Source: Streptomyces cellulosae (GTDB lineage Bacteria > Actinomycetota > Actinomycetes > Streptomycetales > Streptomycetaceae). Taken from it: 64,000 bases of DNA. The stretch spans positions 217,195 to 281,194 of the forward strand of contig BNBH01000008.1 of assembly GCA_014655195.1 (NCBI GenBank). The letters are read 5' to 3'. Both the position numbers and the translations under genes were made by a program. This document shows positions 16,748 through 25,610 of this stretch, one piece after another (within the stretch, counting starts at the first letter, position 1; each line of letters opens with the position of its first letter). The notes beneath the pieces are model-generated. The model made no database searches. It saw nothing but the letters and a program-made list of their open reading frames with translations, and had not been told where the DNA came from.

Positions 16748-18136
16748 TCACCACTCGGGCATCGCCGGGTAGTGCTCGCACGAACCCGAGCAGGGCTCCC
16801 GGGAGGACAACGACGTGTTCAGCCAGCTGTCCTCGGGGATGCCGTGCACCCGCAGCGGGTGGGAGACGGCCGGCGAACGGATGGCGCTGAACACCGACAC
16901 GAACTGCACCTCGTAGGTGCCGGGCCGCCAGTCGTGCGCATGGGTCACCCGCCAGGTCCCGTCCTCCTGCACGGGGGCCTCGGCGATGAGCCTGCCCTGT
17001 TCCAGCATCATCACCTTCTGCGTGCCGCGGGCCGCCGTGCCCGAGAAACGGGGCCGCGGGCCGCACCAGCCGTCGGGCCGGGGCCCGGTGACCACCGGGG
17101 GATCCAGCCGGTCCAGGACGTGGAATTCGGCGACGGCCGTCGGTGACACGGCGTTGCCGGTGACGCCGAGCACGTCGACGGTGTGCGGTCCCGCCGGCCA
17201 GTTGACGACGCGGCGCCACTGCCAGGTCCCGGAGGGGGAGACGGTGGTGCCGCCGAGGTACCGGCCCTGTTCGTAGAAGAGGACGTAACCGGTTCCCGCA
17301 GGCGCCTTGCCCGTCAGCTTCCGTGCCGCGCCCACGACTTCCCCGGGCGCGGGTGAGACGACGACTGGTCCCTCGGGCACACTCGGAGCCATGGTGAGGG
17401 CCAGCTCCGGGCGGCTCACGGTGAACTCGGCCAGCACCGGGGGAATCGTGCCGGCGGCGAGGGTCTGGGGGTCGACCATGTTCTGCGGCAGCCCGGCCGT
17501 GTCGAGCGTGCTGATGGCCACGCGCCGCGCCACCTCGCGCGCTCCGACGTCGTTGAAATGGCTGGCGTCGATGATGCCGTCGGGGTGGTTCGGATGCTCC
17601 CCGGGGTCCAGCCACCGGTAGAGCCGGCGCGCCCGTGTGGGCCCCAGTTCGGCAAGCATGTTCGTGGTGAGGGCGGTCATGTCGATCAGCGGGCTGCCCG
17701 TCTCCGCCGCGGCCTCACGCGTGAGGTCGGGGTACTCGTCGTGGGTGTTCACGACGTTCCCGGCCTCGTCGAACGCGCAGCGTGCCGCCGGTGTGAGCAG
17801 GACGGGAATCGCCCCCTCGCCACGGATGGCCTCGGCGTACAGACGCAGGTACTCCTTGTACTCGCGCGGTCCGTGATGGCGGTTGAGCTGGTTGATGCGT
17901 TGTTCGACGTCGCCGAAGGCGAGGAACACCATGTCGCCGGGGGCGAGAGCGGTGAGGAGTGTGGCGAACCGCCCGGTGAAGTAGCGACGCAGGGTCATGG
18001 CGTCGCGGGCGTAGTTGCGCACTTCGTACCGGGGGCCCAGGAAGCCGCCGAGGTACTGGCCCCAGCCCGCGAGCGGTGCTTCCTCGGCGGTCCGCGGGGC
18101 AGCCACGGAGTTCCCGATGACGCAGATCTTGTTCAT
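16748..18136 (-). CDS. SGNH/GDSL-family hydrolase with C-terminal beta domains
   Basis: A 462-residue protein without a signal peptide. Residues about 1-205 are an SGNH hydrolase: block I reads CVIGNSVAAP, so the usual GDS is GNS here, and block V is DASHFNDVGA, supplying Asp and His. Such enzymes add or remove acetyl groups on glycans. Residues about 225-330 and 335-430 look like two Ig-like beta domains. ATG 18136 is chosen because GAGGA lies six bases upstream. It is the last gene of the minus-strand Stealth cluster, which suggests O-acetyl editing of the polymer those genes build (inference). Confidence 0.75.
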   Translation of the reverse strand: MNKICVIGNSVAAPRTAEEAPLAGWGQYLGGFLGPRYEVRNYARDAMTLRRYFTGRFATLLTALAPGDMVFLAFGDVEQRINQLNRHHGPREYKEYLRLYAEAIRGEGAIPVLLTPAARCAFDEAGNVVNTHDEYPDLTREAAAETGSPLIDMTALTTNMLAELGPTRARRLYRWLDPGEHPNHPDGIIDASHFNDVGAREVARRVAISTLDTAGLPQNMVDPQTLAAGTIPPVLAEFTVSRPELALTMAPSVPEGPVVVSPAPGEVVGAARKLTGKAPAGTGYVLFYEQGRYLGGTTVSPSGTWQWRRVVNWPAGPHTVDVLGVTGNAVSPTAVAEFHVLDRLDPPVVTGPRPDGWCGPRPRFSGTAARGTQKVMMLEQGRLIAEAPVQEDGTWRVTHAHDWRPGTYEVQFVSVFSAIRSPAVSHPLRVHGIPEDSWLNTSLSSREPCSGSCEHYPAMPEW

Positions 18137-18230
18137 GTGTTCCTCACATCGTCCCGTCACGCCGTGACGTACGGGATCACCGTGTCTCGCAGGGGCGGAC
18201 GTCCGTGGAGCCGGAGCCGGACGGCGGGCC

Positions 18231-21107
18231 TCACAGCGGCCAGTCCCCGAGGCGGCCCTCGAGGGCGAACTGGTTGCGCCGGGATCCTGTCTCGAACTGG
18301 CTGGGCACAGGGAAGTAGCTGGGCAGGAAGGCCGCGAGAACGGCGTCCTGCTCCTCCTCCGGCACGTCGCCGTCGTGGTAGTCGTTCAGGCAGAACACGT
18401 CGTGCGGGCGCACGGACAGGATCCGGTTGAGCCGTGGGGCGTGCTCGCTCAGGCCGACGTTGACGAAGCCGCAGGAGATGCTGCCGGGGACGCTGCGCAG
18501 GGTGTGGAAGCCGACGTAGTGGTGCAGGGAGGAGGCGACCGACACGTCGCTGTGGTCGCGCAGCCGGTTGGCCGCGGTGGTGGCCACGGCGTGCCGGTAG
18601 TGCTCCTCGATGTCGGCGAGGACGCTGCGCCGCAACGGGTGCGGCGCGTGCAGGAAGGAGTGGACCAGGGTCTGCCCGAAGGACTGCTCGACGAGGGCCC
18701 TGTTGTTCTTGGCGGCACTGATGTTGAACTCGTCGTCGCGCGACGCCGGGGCCATCGGCACGGAGGTGGGCGACATGAAGTACTTCGCCTGCCCGTTGCC
18801 CAGGAAGAACATGTCGGGCTGCAGCGTGCGCCCCAGGAAGACGTCGTCGTTGAAGTACAGGAAGTGCTCGGCCAGGCCCTCGATGTGGTGCAGCCGGCTC
18901 TCGATGGCGTGCGAGTTGTACGTGGGCAGGGCGCCGCGGTCACCGAAGATCTCGGTGTGGTCGACGACCCGCACACGCGGGTGGGAGAGGTCGAGCCACT
19001 CGGGTACCTGCTGGTCGGTGACGAGGTAAATGTTGCGGATCCAGGGGGCGTACATGTCGATGGACCGCAGGGAGTACCGCAGTTCGTCGCGGTCCCGGAA
19101 GCGCGCGGCGCTGGTGGCGGCGTCCTCCGTCTCCATCCCCATCGCGGCCAGGACGGCCTTCTTGCGCTCGAGCCAGGCGAGGTCTGCGCCGTTCACCCAG
19201 GTGTAGACGGCGTCCACGGGGAACCCGATGTCACCGTGGAGCACACGGCGGAAGGCCTCGATCGTCGGGTACGTGCGGCCGCCCAGAGTGCAGGCGCTGC
19301 GCCGCAGCGCTGAGTTGGGCACCCGGTCGCCGATGAGGGTGCGCGCCGGCGCCTTGAGGTGCGAGCCGCTCTCGTCGTCGGGGTCGGTGTCCCAGAACGA
19401 GATGGTGCAGCCGTAGACGGCGCCCAGGCGCAGGGTTCGGGAGGGCGACACGAGGTTTCGGTACACCCGGACGCCCGACGAGGGCATGTCGGTGTACGCC
19501 GCCACGTGACCGGCGAGGACGGTGGCCACGGTGTTCTGTCCCTCGTTGAGGACGGCGGCGTACACCGCCTCCTGCGCGTACCGGTCGGCGAGGGCCTTGA
19601 AAACCGCCTCGCGGTACATCGCGTGCACCGCGACGGTGTGCCGCACCAGATGGTCGCGGACCACGAAGTAGGGGATGTCGGCGCCCTCGAGCACATCGGC
19701 CGCCAGCGCCAGGTTCTGCTGAACGGCGTCCCAGGGGGATTCCCACTCCAACAGCCGGCAGATCTGCCCGCCGTCGCTCACCAGTCCGCTCCGCTTGAGC
19801 AGGCGTGCTTCCAGGGCGCGCTGGTCAGAGGTGCGCACCGTGCTGGCGGGGGCCGCGGCAGCCGCGGAGACAGTGCCGTCGGGGCCGCTGCGGACGTCGT
19901 GCACGGCCTGCCGTTCGGCCTTGACGACTGCGCGACGGCCACTGTCGCGCTCCGCCACCAGCTCGTGGAACAGGCGTTCCCAGGTGGCGGTCACCACCGC
20001 GGGAGAGAAGCGGTTGGCCGCGGCGAGGGCCGCGGCCCCCATCCGTCCGCGCAGTTCCGTGTCCCGGATGAGCAGCATCAGGGCCGAGGCGAGGGCGTCG
20101 GTGTCGCCGGGCGGCACGAGGATGCCGGTCTGCCCGTCGATGACCACCTCGCGGGGGCCGTTGGGCGAGTCGTAGGAGACGACCGGGACTCCGGCCGCCT
20201 GTGCCTCGGCCAGGACCAGGCCGAACGCCTCGTTGCGGGAGGTGAGGGTGGCGATGCTGGCCTTCGCCCACTCCTCCGCCAGGTACTGGGAGTTGCCGTT
20301 GAGCTGGACGCAGTCGTGCAGCCCGAGCGTGTCGATCTGCCGGCGCAGGGCCCCGCTGAGCGGTCCGTCGCCGAAGATGCGCAGCTGCCAGTCGGGGTGT
20401 TCGCGGGCCACGGTGGCCCAGGCGGTCACGGCGTGGTCGATCTGCTTCTCCGCGACCAGGCGGCCGGCGATCACCACGGTGCGGGTCTGCAGGGTGGAGC
20501 GCGGCCGGAAACCTCCCGGCAGAGCGTTGGGCACGACCTCCAGGCGGGGCGCGGCGCCGGCGAGGGTCTCGGCGAACCAGTCCCTGGTGCGTTCGCTGAG
20601 GACGGCGAGCGCGTCCAGCCGGGGCGTGTACCGGCGCAGCGGCTCGCCGCTGGTGCCGCGCAGTTCGGAAACCCGGTGTTCCTGGTGGACCGTGATGACG
20701 TGTGCCGGCGCCAGTTCCACGGCGAGTGCCATCAGGGCCGGGGTCGTGGTGACCAGGACGTCCGTGTCGGTGGCCTGGAGGGCGAGTTCGAGTTCGAGGT
20801 CTGAGAGCCTGCTGAAGGCCGCCTCCCAGGAGCGGTCGACGATCCGGCTGGGCTGCGTGGCCAGTTCAGCCCGTACGCTCTCGTCCATACCGGTGGTTCG
20901 GAACGGGCGCGGGGTGCCGGACGTGAGGTCGACGAGGTAGCCGAGCCGCACCCGTTCGTGCGGAGTGAAGAACTGCTCACGTCTGCTCTTGAAGACGCTG
21001 AGGACCCGGACGTCGTGCCGTCCGGCGAGCTCCGACGCCTGGTTGAACACGGCGCGTTCGGTGCCGCCCACCGCGTCGGCGGTGGTCAGCAAGTAGGTGA
21101 TCTTCAT
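18231..21107 (-). CDS. GT4 glycosyltransferase - Stealth phosphotransferase fusion
   Basis: A 958-residue two-enzyme protein. Residues about 1-390 are a GT-B fold GT4 transferase: MKITYLLTTADAVGGTERAV, VVIAGRLVAEKQIDHAV and the EAFGLVLAEAQAAGVPVV signature. Residues about 420-958 are a Stealth sugar-1-phosphotransferase: FPVDAVYTWVNG (CR1, about 628), RDELRYSLRSIDMYAPW (CR2), then NSHAIESRLHHI...YFNDDVFLG, the SSLHHYVGFHT block (CR4) and HDVFCLNDYHDG. Stealth enzymes join sugars by phosphodiester links in capsules and share ancestry with human GNPTAB. The fusion suggests one repeat unit is made by sequential glycosyl and sugar-phosphate transfer. Cytoplasmic or membrane-associated. Confidence 0.9.
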   Translation of the reverse strand: MKITYLLTTADAVGGTERAVFNQASELAGRHDVRVLSVFKSRREQFFTPHERVRLGYLVDLTSGTPRPFRTTGMDESVRAELATQPSRIVDRSWEAAFSRLSDLELELALQATDTDVLVTTTPALMALAVELAPAHVITVHQEHRVSELRGTSGEPLRRYTPRLDALAVLSERTRDWFAETLAGAAPRLEVVPNALPGGFRPRSTLQTRTVVIAGRLVAEKQIDHAVTAWATVAREHPDWQLRIFGDGPLSGALRRQIDTLGLHDCVQLNGNSQYLAEEWAKASIATLTSRNEAFGLVLAEAQAAGVPVVSYDSPNGPREVVIDGQTGILVPPGDTDALASALMLLIRDTELRGRMGAAALAAANRFSPAVVTATWERLFHELVAERDSGRRAVVKAERQAVHDVRSGPDGTVSAAAAAPASTVRTSDQRALEARLLKRSGLVSDGGQICRLLEWESPWDAVQQNLALAADVLEGADIPYFVVRDHLVRHTVAVHAMYREAVFKALADRYAQEAVYAAVLNEGQNTVATVLAGHVAAYTDMPSSGVRVYRNLVSPSRTLRLGAVYGCTISFWDTDPDDESGSHLKAPARTLIGDRVPNSALRRSACTLGGRTYPTIEAFRRVLHGDIGFPVDAVYTWVNGADLAWLERKKAVLAAMGMETEDAATSAARFRDRDELRYSLRSIDMYAPWIRNIYLVTDQQVPEWLDLSHPRVRVVDHTEIFGDRGALPTYNSHAIESRLHHIEGLAEHFLYFNDDVFLGRTLQPDMFFLGNGQAKYFMSPTSVPMAPASRDDEFNISAAKNNRALVEQSFGQTLVHSFLHAPHPLRRSVLADIEEHYRHAVATTAANRLRDHSDVSVASSLHHYVGFHTLRSVPGSISCGFVNVGLSEHAPRLNRILSVRPHDVFCLNDYHDGDVPEEEQDAVLAAFLPSYFPVPSQFETGSRRNQFALEGRLGDWPL

Positions 21108-21116
21108 CGGTGGGTG

Positions 21117-22064
21117 TCAGCCTGCCTCGGGCATACGCGTGCAGGTGACCCGGAGATTGCCTGCTGGGGTGTAACGGGGTTGGACGATCATCGGCGGGTG
21201 GCCCGGCGGGGTGATCGCGAGACTGCGCATGGCGAAGACACGCAGGGGGTTGCGGACGTCGTGCAGCCGGCGTCCGAGCCGGAGCCGCCGTCCGTCGGCG
21301 CCGCACAGGACGACGTCCCAGTGGTCGGGCCGGTTTCCGCGGGGCGGCATCCGGTCCAGCGGCACGTCGACGCGGAGGACGCCGGGGGCCGGGCAGGTGA
21401 CTGGCTGCTCGAGCCGGCGTCCGGAGGCGACGAACTCGGCCCACGGCTGCTCGGCCCGGATGCCCAGGAGCCGGAAGTCGACGGTGACGCCGGCATGGGT
21501 GAGGTGCACCTTGAGCACTTCCGCCGAGGGGCGCGCCCCGGTGCTGACGACGCGGGCGCTTCCCCGGAAGGAGCGTCCTAGCCGGTGCCGTTCTCCCGTG
21601 ACCGAGGAGGCCGTCATGGGCTTGGTGGGTCCGCTGTACGGCACCGGAGGGGTGACCAGCAGCAGGGGCACGACGCGGGTGCGGCGCCCGGAGCACAGGC
21701 GCAGCCGCAGCCGCCAGCGGCCGGGTTCCGTGGGCGCTCCGCCGACCTCGGCGCCGAGCAGGACGACGGCGTCCACGAGGGCCTCACCGTCCGGCCCTTC
21801 GTACACGCGGGCCTCCGCGGTGAAGGTGTGCCTGCCGCGGCTGAGGACGACCTCGGCGCTCTCGGGCAAGCCGGCCGACTCGGGCAGCCGGGCGTGCAGA
21901 TTGACGGTGTGGCCGTCGAGGATGGCGGCGTACCGGAGCTGGGCGGTCCGGTCCTGTCGAAGGGGCAGGAAGACGCTCTGCAGGAGCTGGTTGCGCAGTG
22001 CGGCGGCCCGGGCGCGGGCGGCGCGGCCCGGACGGGCCACGGCGGACTTGGGGCGAGGACTCAT
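21117..22064 (-). CDS. Unknown protein of the Stealth cluster
   Basis: A 315-residue protein I do not recognise. The N-terminus is basic and Arg/Ala-rich (about residues 1-35) with no membrane segment. The rest appears to be beta-rich with repeated motifs such as TVNLHARLPES, VVLSRGRHTFTAEARVYEG and WRLRLRLCSGRRTRVVPLLL, reminiscent of the beta-sandwich modules in the 11333 protein and in teichoic-acid glycerophosphotransferases. ATG 22064 overlaps the stop of the upstream Stealth gene by 4 nt (ATGA), and ten bases separate its stop from the GT4-Stealth start, so all three are one operon. A structural or glycan-binding accessory role is a guess. Confidence 0.6.
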   Translation of the reverse strand: MSPRPKSAVARPGRAARARAAALRNQLLQSVFLPLRQDRTAQLRYAAILDGHTVNLHARLPESAGLPESAEVVLSRGRHTFTAEARVYEGPDGEALVDAVVLLGAEVGGAPTEPGRWRLRLRLCSGRRTRVVPLLLVTPPVPYSGPTKPMTASSVTGERHRLGRSFRGSARVVSTGARPSAEVLKVHLTHAGVTVDFRLLGIRAEQPWAEFVASGRRLEQPVTCPAPGVLRVDVPLDRMPPRGNRPDHWDVVLCGADGRRLRLGRRLHDVRNPLRVFAMRSLAITPPGHPPMIVQPRYTPAGNLRVTCTRMPEAG

Positions 22065-23875
22065 CGGCCGGAGTACCCCAGTTCCGCCATGCGCTCGGCC
22101 TGCGGTGCGAGCCGGTGCGGTGCGGGTGTACCGGTAACCGCCTCGAACGGGCTCGGCACGGGGAAGTAGGCGTCCAGGAACTCCGCCACCATCCGGGACT
22201 GCGCCGCCTTGTCGGCGGCGGGGACCGTGTCGTTCATGCAGAAGGTGTCGAAGTTGCGCCGGGCGAGGAGGTTGTCGAGCCGGCGCTGGGCCGTGTCGGC
22301 GGCCAGGTCGACGTAGACGTAGCGGATGTCGCCGACCGTGGCGCGGGCCGAGTGGTAGGCGTAGTAGTGGTGCAGCGACGACGCGATCGGGACGTCGTGC
22401 GGCGAGCGGAACCGGGAATGCTGCGTCACCCGGTGCGCCTTGGCGTAGACCTGCTCGATCTCGGCGAGCACGCTGCGCCGCAGGGCGTGGGGGGTGTGCT
22501 TCATCTTCTGGGAGATGACGGTGCCGAACTGCTGGGCGACCAGGCCTCGGCTGTTCTTCCCCGCCGCGTCGACCGGCAGGTCCCCGGTGCGGGCGCGTCC
22601 GGACGGGATGAGCGCCTTGGACGGGAAGAACTTGGTCAGGCCGTTGGCGTGGAAGAACTGGCCGGGGTGGGCGGGACGGCCGAAGAACACGTCGTCGTTC
22701 AGGTAGAGGAAGTGCTCGGCGAGTTCGGGGATGTGGTGCAGCTGGCTCTCGATCGCGTGCGAGTTGAACGTCGGCAGCGCGCTCGGGTCCGAGAAGATCT
22801 CGCGGTGGTCCACCACCCGCAGGCCCGGGAACTCGGTGCTCAGCCAGGACGGCACCTGCCCGGCGGTGACCAGGAAGATGTTCCGCACCCACGGGGCGTA
22901 CTGGTGGATCGAGCGCAGGGAGTACCGCAGCTCGTCCCGGCTGGTGTAGCGCGAGTCGTTGGCCGCCAGGTCGTGCAGGCCGCCGCCGGGGATGCCGGTG
23001 AGCCGCGCACGTGCGGCGTCCCGGCTCGCCCGCCAGCGCGGGTCGGAGTCGTCGACCCAGGTGTAGACGACGTCGATCGGGAAGGCGTGGTCGTCGGGAA
23101 GCGTGGCCGCGAATTCGGGCAGGGTGCGGGCGTGGCCGGTGTTGTAGACGGCGGGAATGACGCTGAATCGGTTCTGCTCCGCCCAGCACCGCCCCGCGTC
23201 CACCGGGACCTCGGTCACCACCTTGTTGGGGCGGGGGGCGACCAGCCGGCCGTCCTGCTCCGCCCAGAACTCGATGTCGCACCCCTGGTCGGGGCCGAAG
23301 ACCAGGTTCCCGGTCGGGTCGCAGACGACCCAGGTCATGCGCAGCACGCGCTGCCCGCGCAGGGCGCGCCAGGAGCCCTGCGCGGAGGCGGGCCGCGGCT
23401 GCCCCTGGGACGCCTGGCTCACGTAGCCGGGGTGCTCGGCGCAGGTGACACGCAGCAGTTCCTCGACGTCGGCACGCCACCGCCCGGGCACGGCCACGCA
23501 CGGCGTCCGGGACCCGTTGCCCCGCACGCAGAAGTAGTCGATCCCGGCTTCCTCCAGGAGGGCGACGAGGATGTGCAGATTGCGGGCGCGGGCGGCCCAG
23601 GCAGTGGCGCCGGGCACCTCCACGGCGCGCAGGTGCCGCCCTTCCAGGCGGACGACCCGCACGCACGGTTCGTCCTGCTTGCCCGCCTTACGGGTGCCGC
23701 CCAGAGCTCGGACGACCACGGCCGAACGCACGGCGTCGGCGGACGCGAGCGAGCGCTTCACCGAGTTGCGTACCGGCCCCGGCACCCGACGGACGATCCG
23801 GCGCCTCGCCCCTGCAGGCACCAAAGATCGATATGTCGACACGAGCGCGCTCGCCTCGGGGTTGTTGAGGCTCAC
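22061..23875 (-). CDS. Stealth-family sugar-phosphate transferase
   Basis: A 604-residue Stealth protein with all four conserved regions: FPIDVVYTWVDDSDPRW (CR1, about residue 265), SRDELRYSLRSIHQYAPWV (CR2) running into NSHAIESQLHHIPELAEHFLY and LNDDVFFG, HTPHALRRSVLAEIE (CR3), and SSLHHYYAYHSARATVGD (CR4) followed by FDTFCMNDT. The N-terminal ~200 residues are specific to the actinobacterial group. It probably transfers a hexose-1-phosphate onto a growing surface polymer. GTG 23875 starts the operon, followed by 4-nt coupling to the unknown gene and then the GT4-Stealth fusion. Confidence 0.9.
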   Translation of the reverse strand: MSLNNPEASALVSTYRSLVPAGARRRIVRRVPGPVRNSVKRSLASADAVRSAVVVRALGGTRKAGKQDEPCVRVVRLEGRHLRAVEVPGATAWAARARNLHILVALLEEAGIDYFCVRGNGSRTPCVAVPGRWRADVEELLRVTCAEHPGYVSQASQGQPRPASAQGSWRALRGQRVLRMTWVVCDPTGNLVFGPDQGCDIEFWAEQDGRLVAPRPNKVVTEVPVDAGRCWAEQNRFSVIPAVYNTGHARTLPEFAATLPDDHAFPIDVVYTWVDDSDPRWRASRDAARARLTGIPGGGLHDLAANDSRYTSRDELRYSLRSIHQYAPWVRNIFLVTAGQVPSWLSTEFPGLRVVDHREIFSDPSALPTFNSHAIESQLHHIPELAEHFLYLNDDVFFGRPAHPGQFFHANGLTKFFPSKALIPSGRARTGDLPVDAAGKNSRGLVAQQFGTVISQKMKHTPHALRRSVLAEIEQVYAKAHRVTQHSRFRSPHDVPIASSLHHYYAYHSARATVGDIRYVYVDLAADTAQRRLDNLLARRNFDTFCMNDTVPAADKAAQSRMVAEFLDAYFPVPSPFEAVTGTPAPHRLAPQAERMAELGYSGR

Positions 23876-24156
23876 CAGACTTCCGCACCATTCACATCAA
23901 GGCCGGAGCTCGTCGCTCCGGAAAATGACCCCACCCTGGTCGGCGTGCGCACCCGCGGCGTGCCGTGTACGGGGACCGGTTGGAACCGGCCTGTTCACCG
24001 TCAGCACCACCAGTTGTCACACACTGCTCACCGACCTGGCGGAATGTTTACATTACAAGCACTTCATGTCCACCGAAGATCGCCGTTGTCGGCGATCTGT
24101 CAGACATGCCACATCGGTACAACCTTTTCGGCTGTCGCCGTATCCGCGTGCGAGCG
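23876..24156. other. Promoter region of the Stealth operon
   Basis: 281 bases, partly AT-rich, between the beta-propeller-like gene's end and the first Stealth gene. It contains an AATGT/ACATT inverted repeat at 24043-24054 that could be an operator, and a CCGGAGC...GCTCCGG hairpin close to the Stealth start (about 23903-23921). The terminator at 24077 separates it from the upstream gene. Confidence 0.45.
24077..24098 (-). terminator. Hairpin terminator after the first beta-propeller-like gene
   Basis: AGATCGCCG (24077-24085) and CGGCGATCT (24090-24098) form a perfect 9-bp stem with a 4-nt loop, 58 bases past the minus-strand stop. Confidence 0.7.
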
Positions 24157-25278
24157 TCACGACGGCATCCGCAGCCAGTCCGTGAACGTCAGCCCCGGAC
24201 CGTCGCCCTGCCTCGTCACCCACAGTTCCCCGCCGGAGCCGACGACGGCGAGCACGACCCTGCCCTGGGCGTCGTGCGCCAGGGCCGGGTCGCCCAGACA
24301 GGCCCGCCCGGTGTCCCCCCACCAGAGACCTGACGCCTCGGCCTCCGTCCCGCAGACGCCGACAAGCACCGTACCGGCGCGACCCCGGTGGGCGATGACC
24401 GTGCAGTCGTACCCGTCGAGCACCTGACGCAGCAGCACATTGGCCCCGTCCGCGGGGGTGCCGCTCAGCGGGACGGCCCACGAGCCGGGCCGCAGACAGA
24501 CCAGACCTGCGCCGGCCGGGTCGGTCCAGAACCAGGTGAGCCGGCCGGACGCGGTCTCCAGGGCGGCGGCCGATCCCGGCAACGCACCGGGCCGTACGTC
24601 GGGGAACCGCCGCGGCACGGCGCCGGGCTCCGGCTGACTCCAGGTCAGCGTGACGCCGCCCGCCGGGGCGAACACCTCGACCCGCCCGGCCGCGGCGGTC
24701 GCGGTCACCCCGTCCCGCAGACCGGCCCCCCGCAGATCGGCCCAGGGCTCCCATCGCCCGCCCCGCCCCTCCCTGCGCATCATGAGCCCGCCGCCCGCGT
24801 TCCGTGCGAAGACGTGGACGTCGCCGGACGGGGTGACCGCCGCGGCCGGCGCCCCGAGCAGCGCCGCCTTCTCGGGCACGCGGTGCGGATTGCCCAGGGA
24901 GCGCCACTCCGTGAGGGGCCGTCCGGTCTGGTACTGCACGGCGTGCACCAGGTCGACCTCGGCACCGCCGTCGGCTCGCCGCTCGCGGCGGCCCAGGAAG
25001 TGCACATAGGCGTCGGCACCCTGGGCCACGGTCAGGTGGGTGAGGTCGTCGACGGGGAGGAAGGCGGGTTCCGACCAGTCGGGCCCGCCGGGCCGGTTTT
25101 CGGTCCAGCGCAGCAGTCCGCCCTCGCAGGGGACGTAGGCCGTGAGCCGGCCGTCCTTGCCGCGGAGCAGCCAGGAGCCGGTCGCCGTGCCGGTCACCGG
25201 CGGGCGCGCGGGTATGGAAGCGGCTCCGCCGGCGCGGCCGCGGCGCGGGGTGCGCGCGGACCGATCCCGTATCGCCAT
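24157..25278 (-). CDS. PLL-like beta-propeller protein, paralogue 1
   Basis: A 373-residue protein of unknown activity, probably a beta-propeller lectin-like fold. It opens with a basic stretch and then SWLLRGKDGRLTAYVPCEGGLLRWTE. Blade-like repeats recur about every 50 residues, e.g. GDVHVFARNAGGGLMMRREG, GRVEVFAPAGGVTLTWSQ, SGRLTWFWTDPAGAGLVCLRPG. It is clearly paralogous to the protein at 26745, sharing WLLRGKDGRLT, FVRNAGGG-like and DGYDCTVIAHR-like segments. ATG 25278 has AGGGAG seven bases upstream. It is divergent from the LCP gene. No signal peptide is evident, so how it would reach the surface is unclear. Confidence 0.75.
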   Translation of the reverse strand: MAIRDRSARTPRRGRAGGAASIPARPPVTGTATGSWLLRGKDGRLTAYVPCEGGLLRWTENRPGGPDWSEPAFLPVDDLTHLTVAQGADAYVHFLGRRERRADGGAEVDLVHAVQYQTGRPLTEWRSLGNPHRVPEKAALLGAPAAAVTPSGDVHVFARNAGGGLMMRREGRGGRWEPWADLRGAGLRDGVTATAAAGRVEVFAPAGGVTLTWSQPEPGAVPRRFPDVRPGALPGSAAALETASGRLTWFWTDPAGAGLVCLRPGSWAVPLSGTPADGANVLLRQVLDGYDCTVIAHRGRAGTVLVGVCGTEAEASGLWWGDTGRACLGDPALAHDAQGRVVLAVVGSGGELWVTRQGDGPGLTFTDWLRMPS

Positions 25279-25435
25279 GCCGGACTCCCTGGAACGTTCA
25301 CCCGATATGGACACGGGACCTGGAACGCACACATGATATGCACACTGCATACATGTATCGGACACCCAGCGGTCGCGCCGGTCCGTGACGGACGAGAGCC
25401 GCTCGCCCGCCCCTCCCCCGCCGCAGACGACGTTC
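25279..25435. other. Upstream region of the beta-propeller-like gene
   Basis: Part of the 332-bp divergent gap before the LCP gene. It has an AT-rich patch with short inverted repeats, including TGCACACTGCA at about 25337-25347, likely the minus-strand promoter. No gene is supported. Confidence 0.35.
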
Positions 25436-25449
25436 GTGATGTGGATCAC
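25436..25449. promoter_or_regulatory. Candidate Crp-type site
   Basis: GTGATGTGGATCAC has the form GTGA-N6-TCAC, the core of Crp/Fnr-family binding sites. It lies midway in the divergent gap, about 160 bp from each start codon, where one bound regulator could act on both genes. Streptomyces has a Crp homologue. Confidence 0.45.
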
Positions 25450-25610
25450 TGTCGTACAACGCCGGGGCGGGGTCGTGGGTCTGTCCGTTCGCCCGAGCAG
25501 CCGCGTGCCGGGCATCCCGCGCCCGGCGCCACCGCCGGGCCGCATACCCGCAGTTCCGGCATCACACGCACCGGCACCATGCGCCGCGCACAGACGAGGA
25601 CACCCATCGG

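Noticed and set aside
24157..25545. An earlier start (near 25545) for the first propeller-like protein
   Set aside because: The extra 89 residues are Arg/Gly-rich promoter-region translation; the ATG at 25278 has AGGGAG at good spacing.
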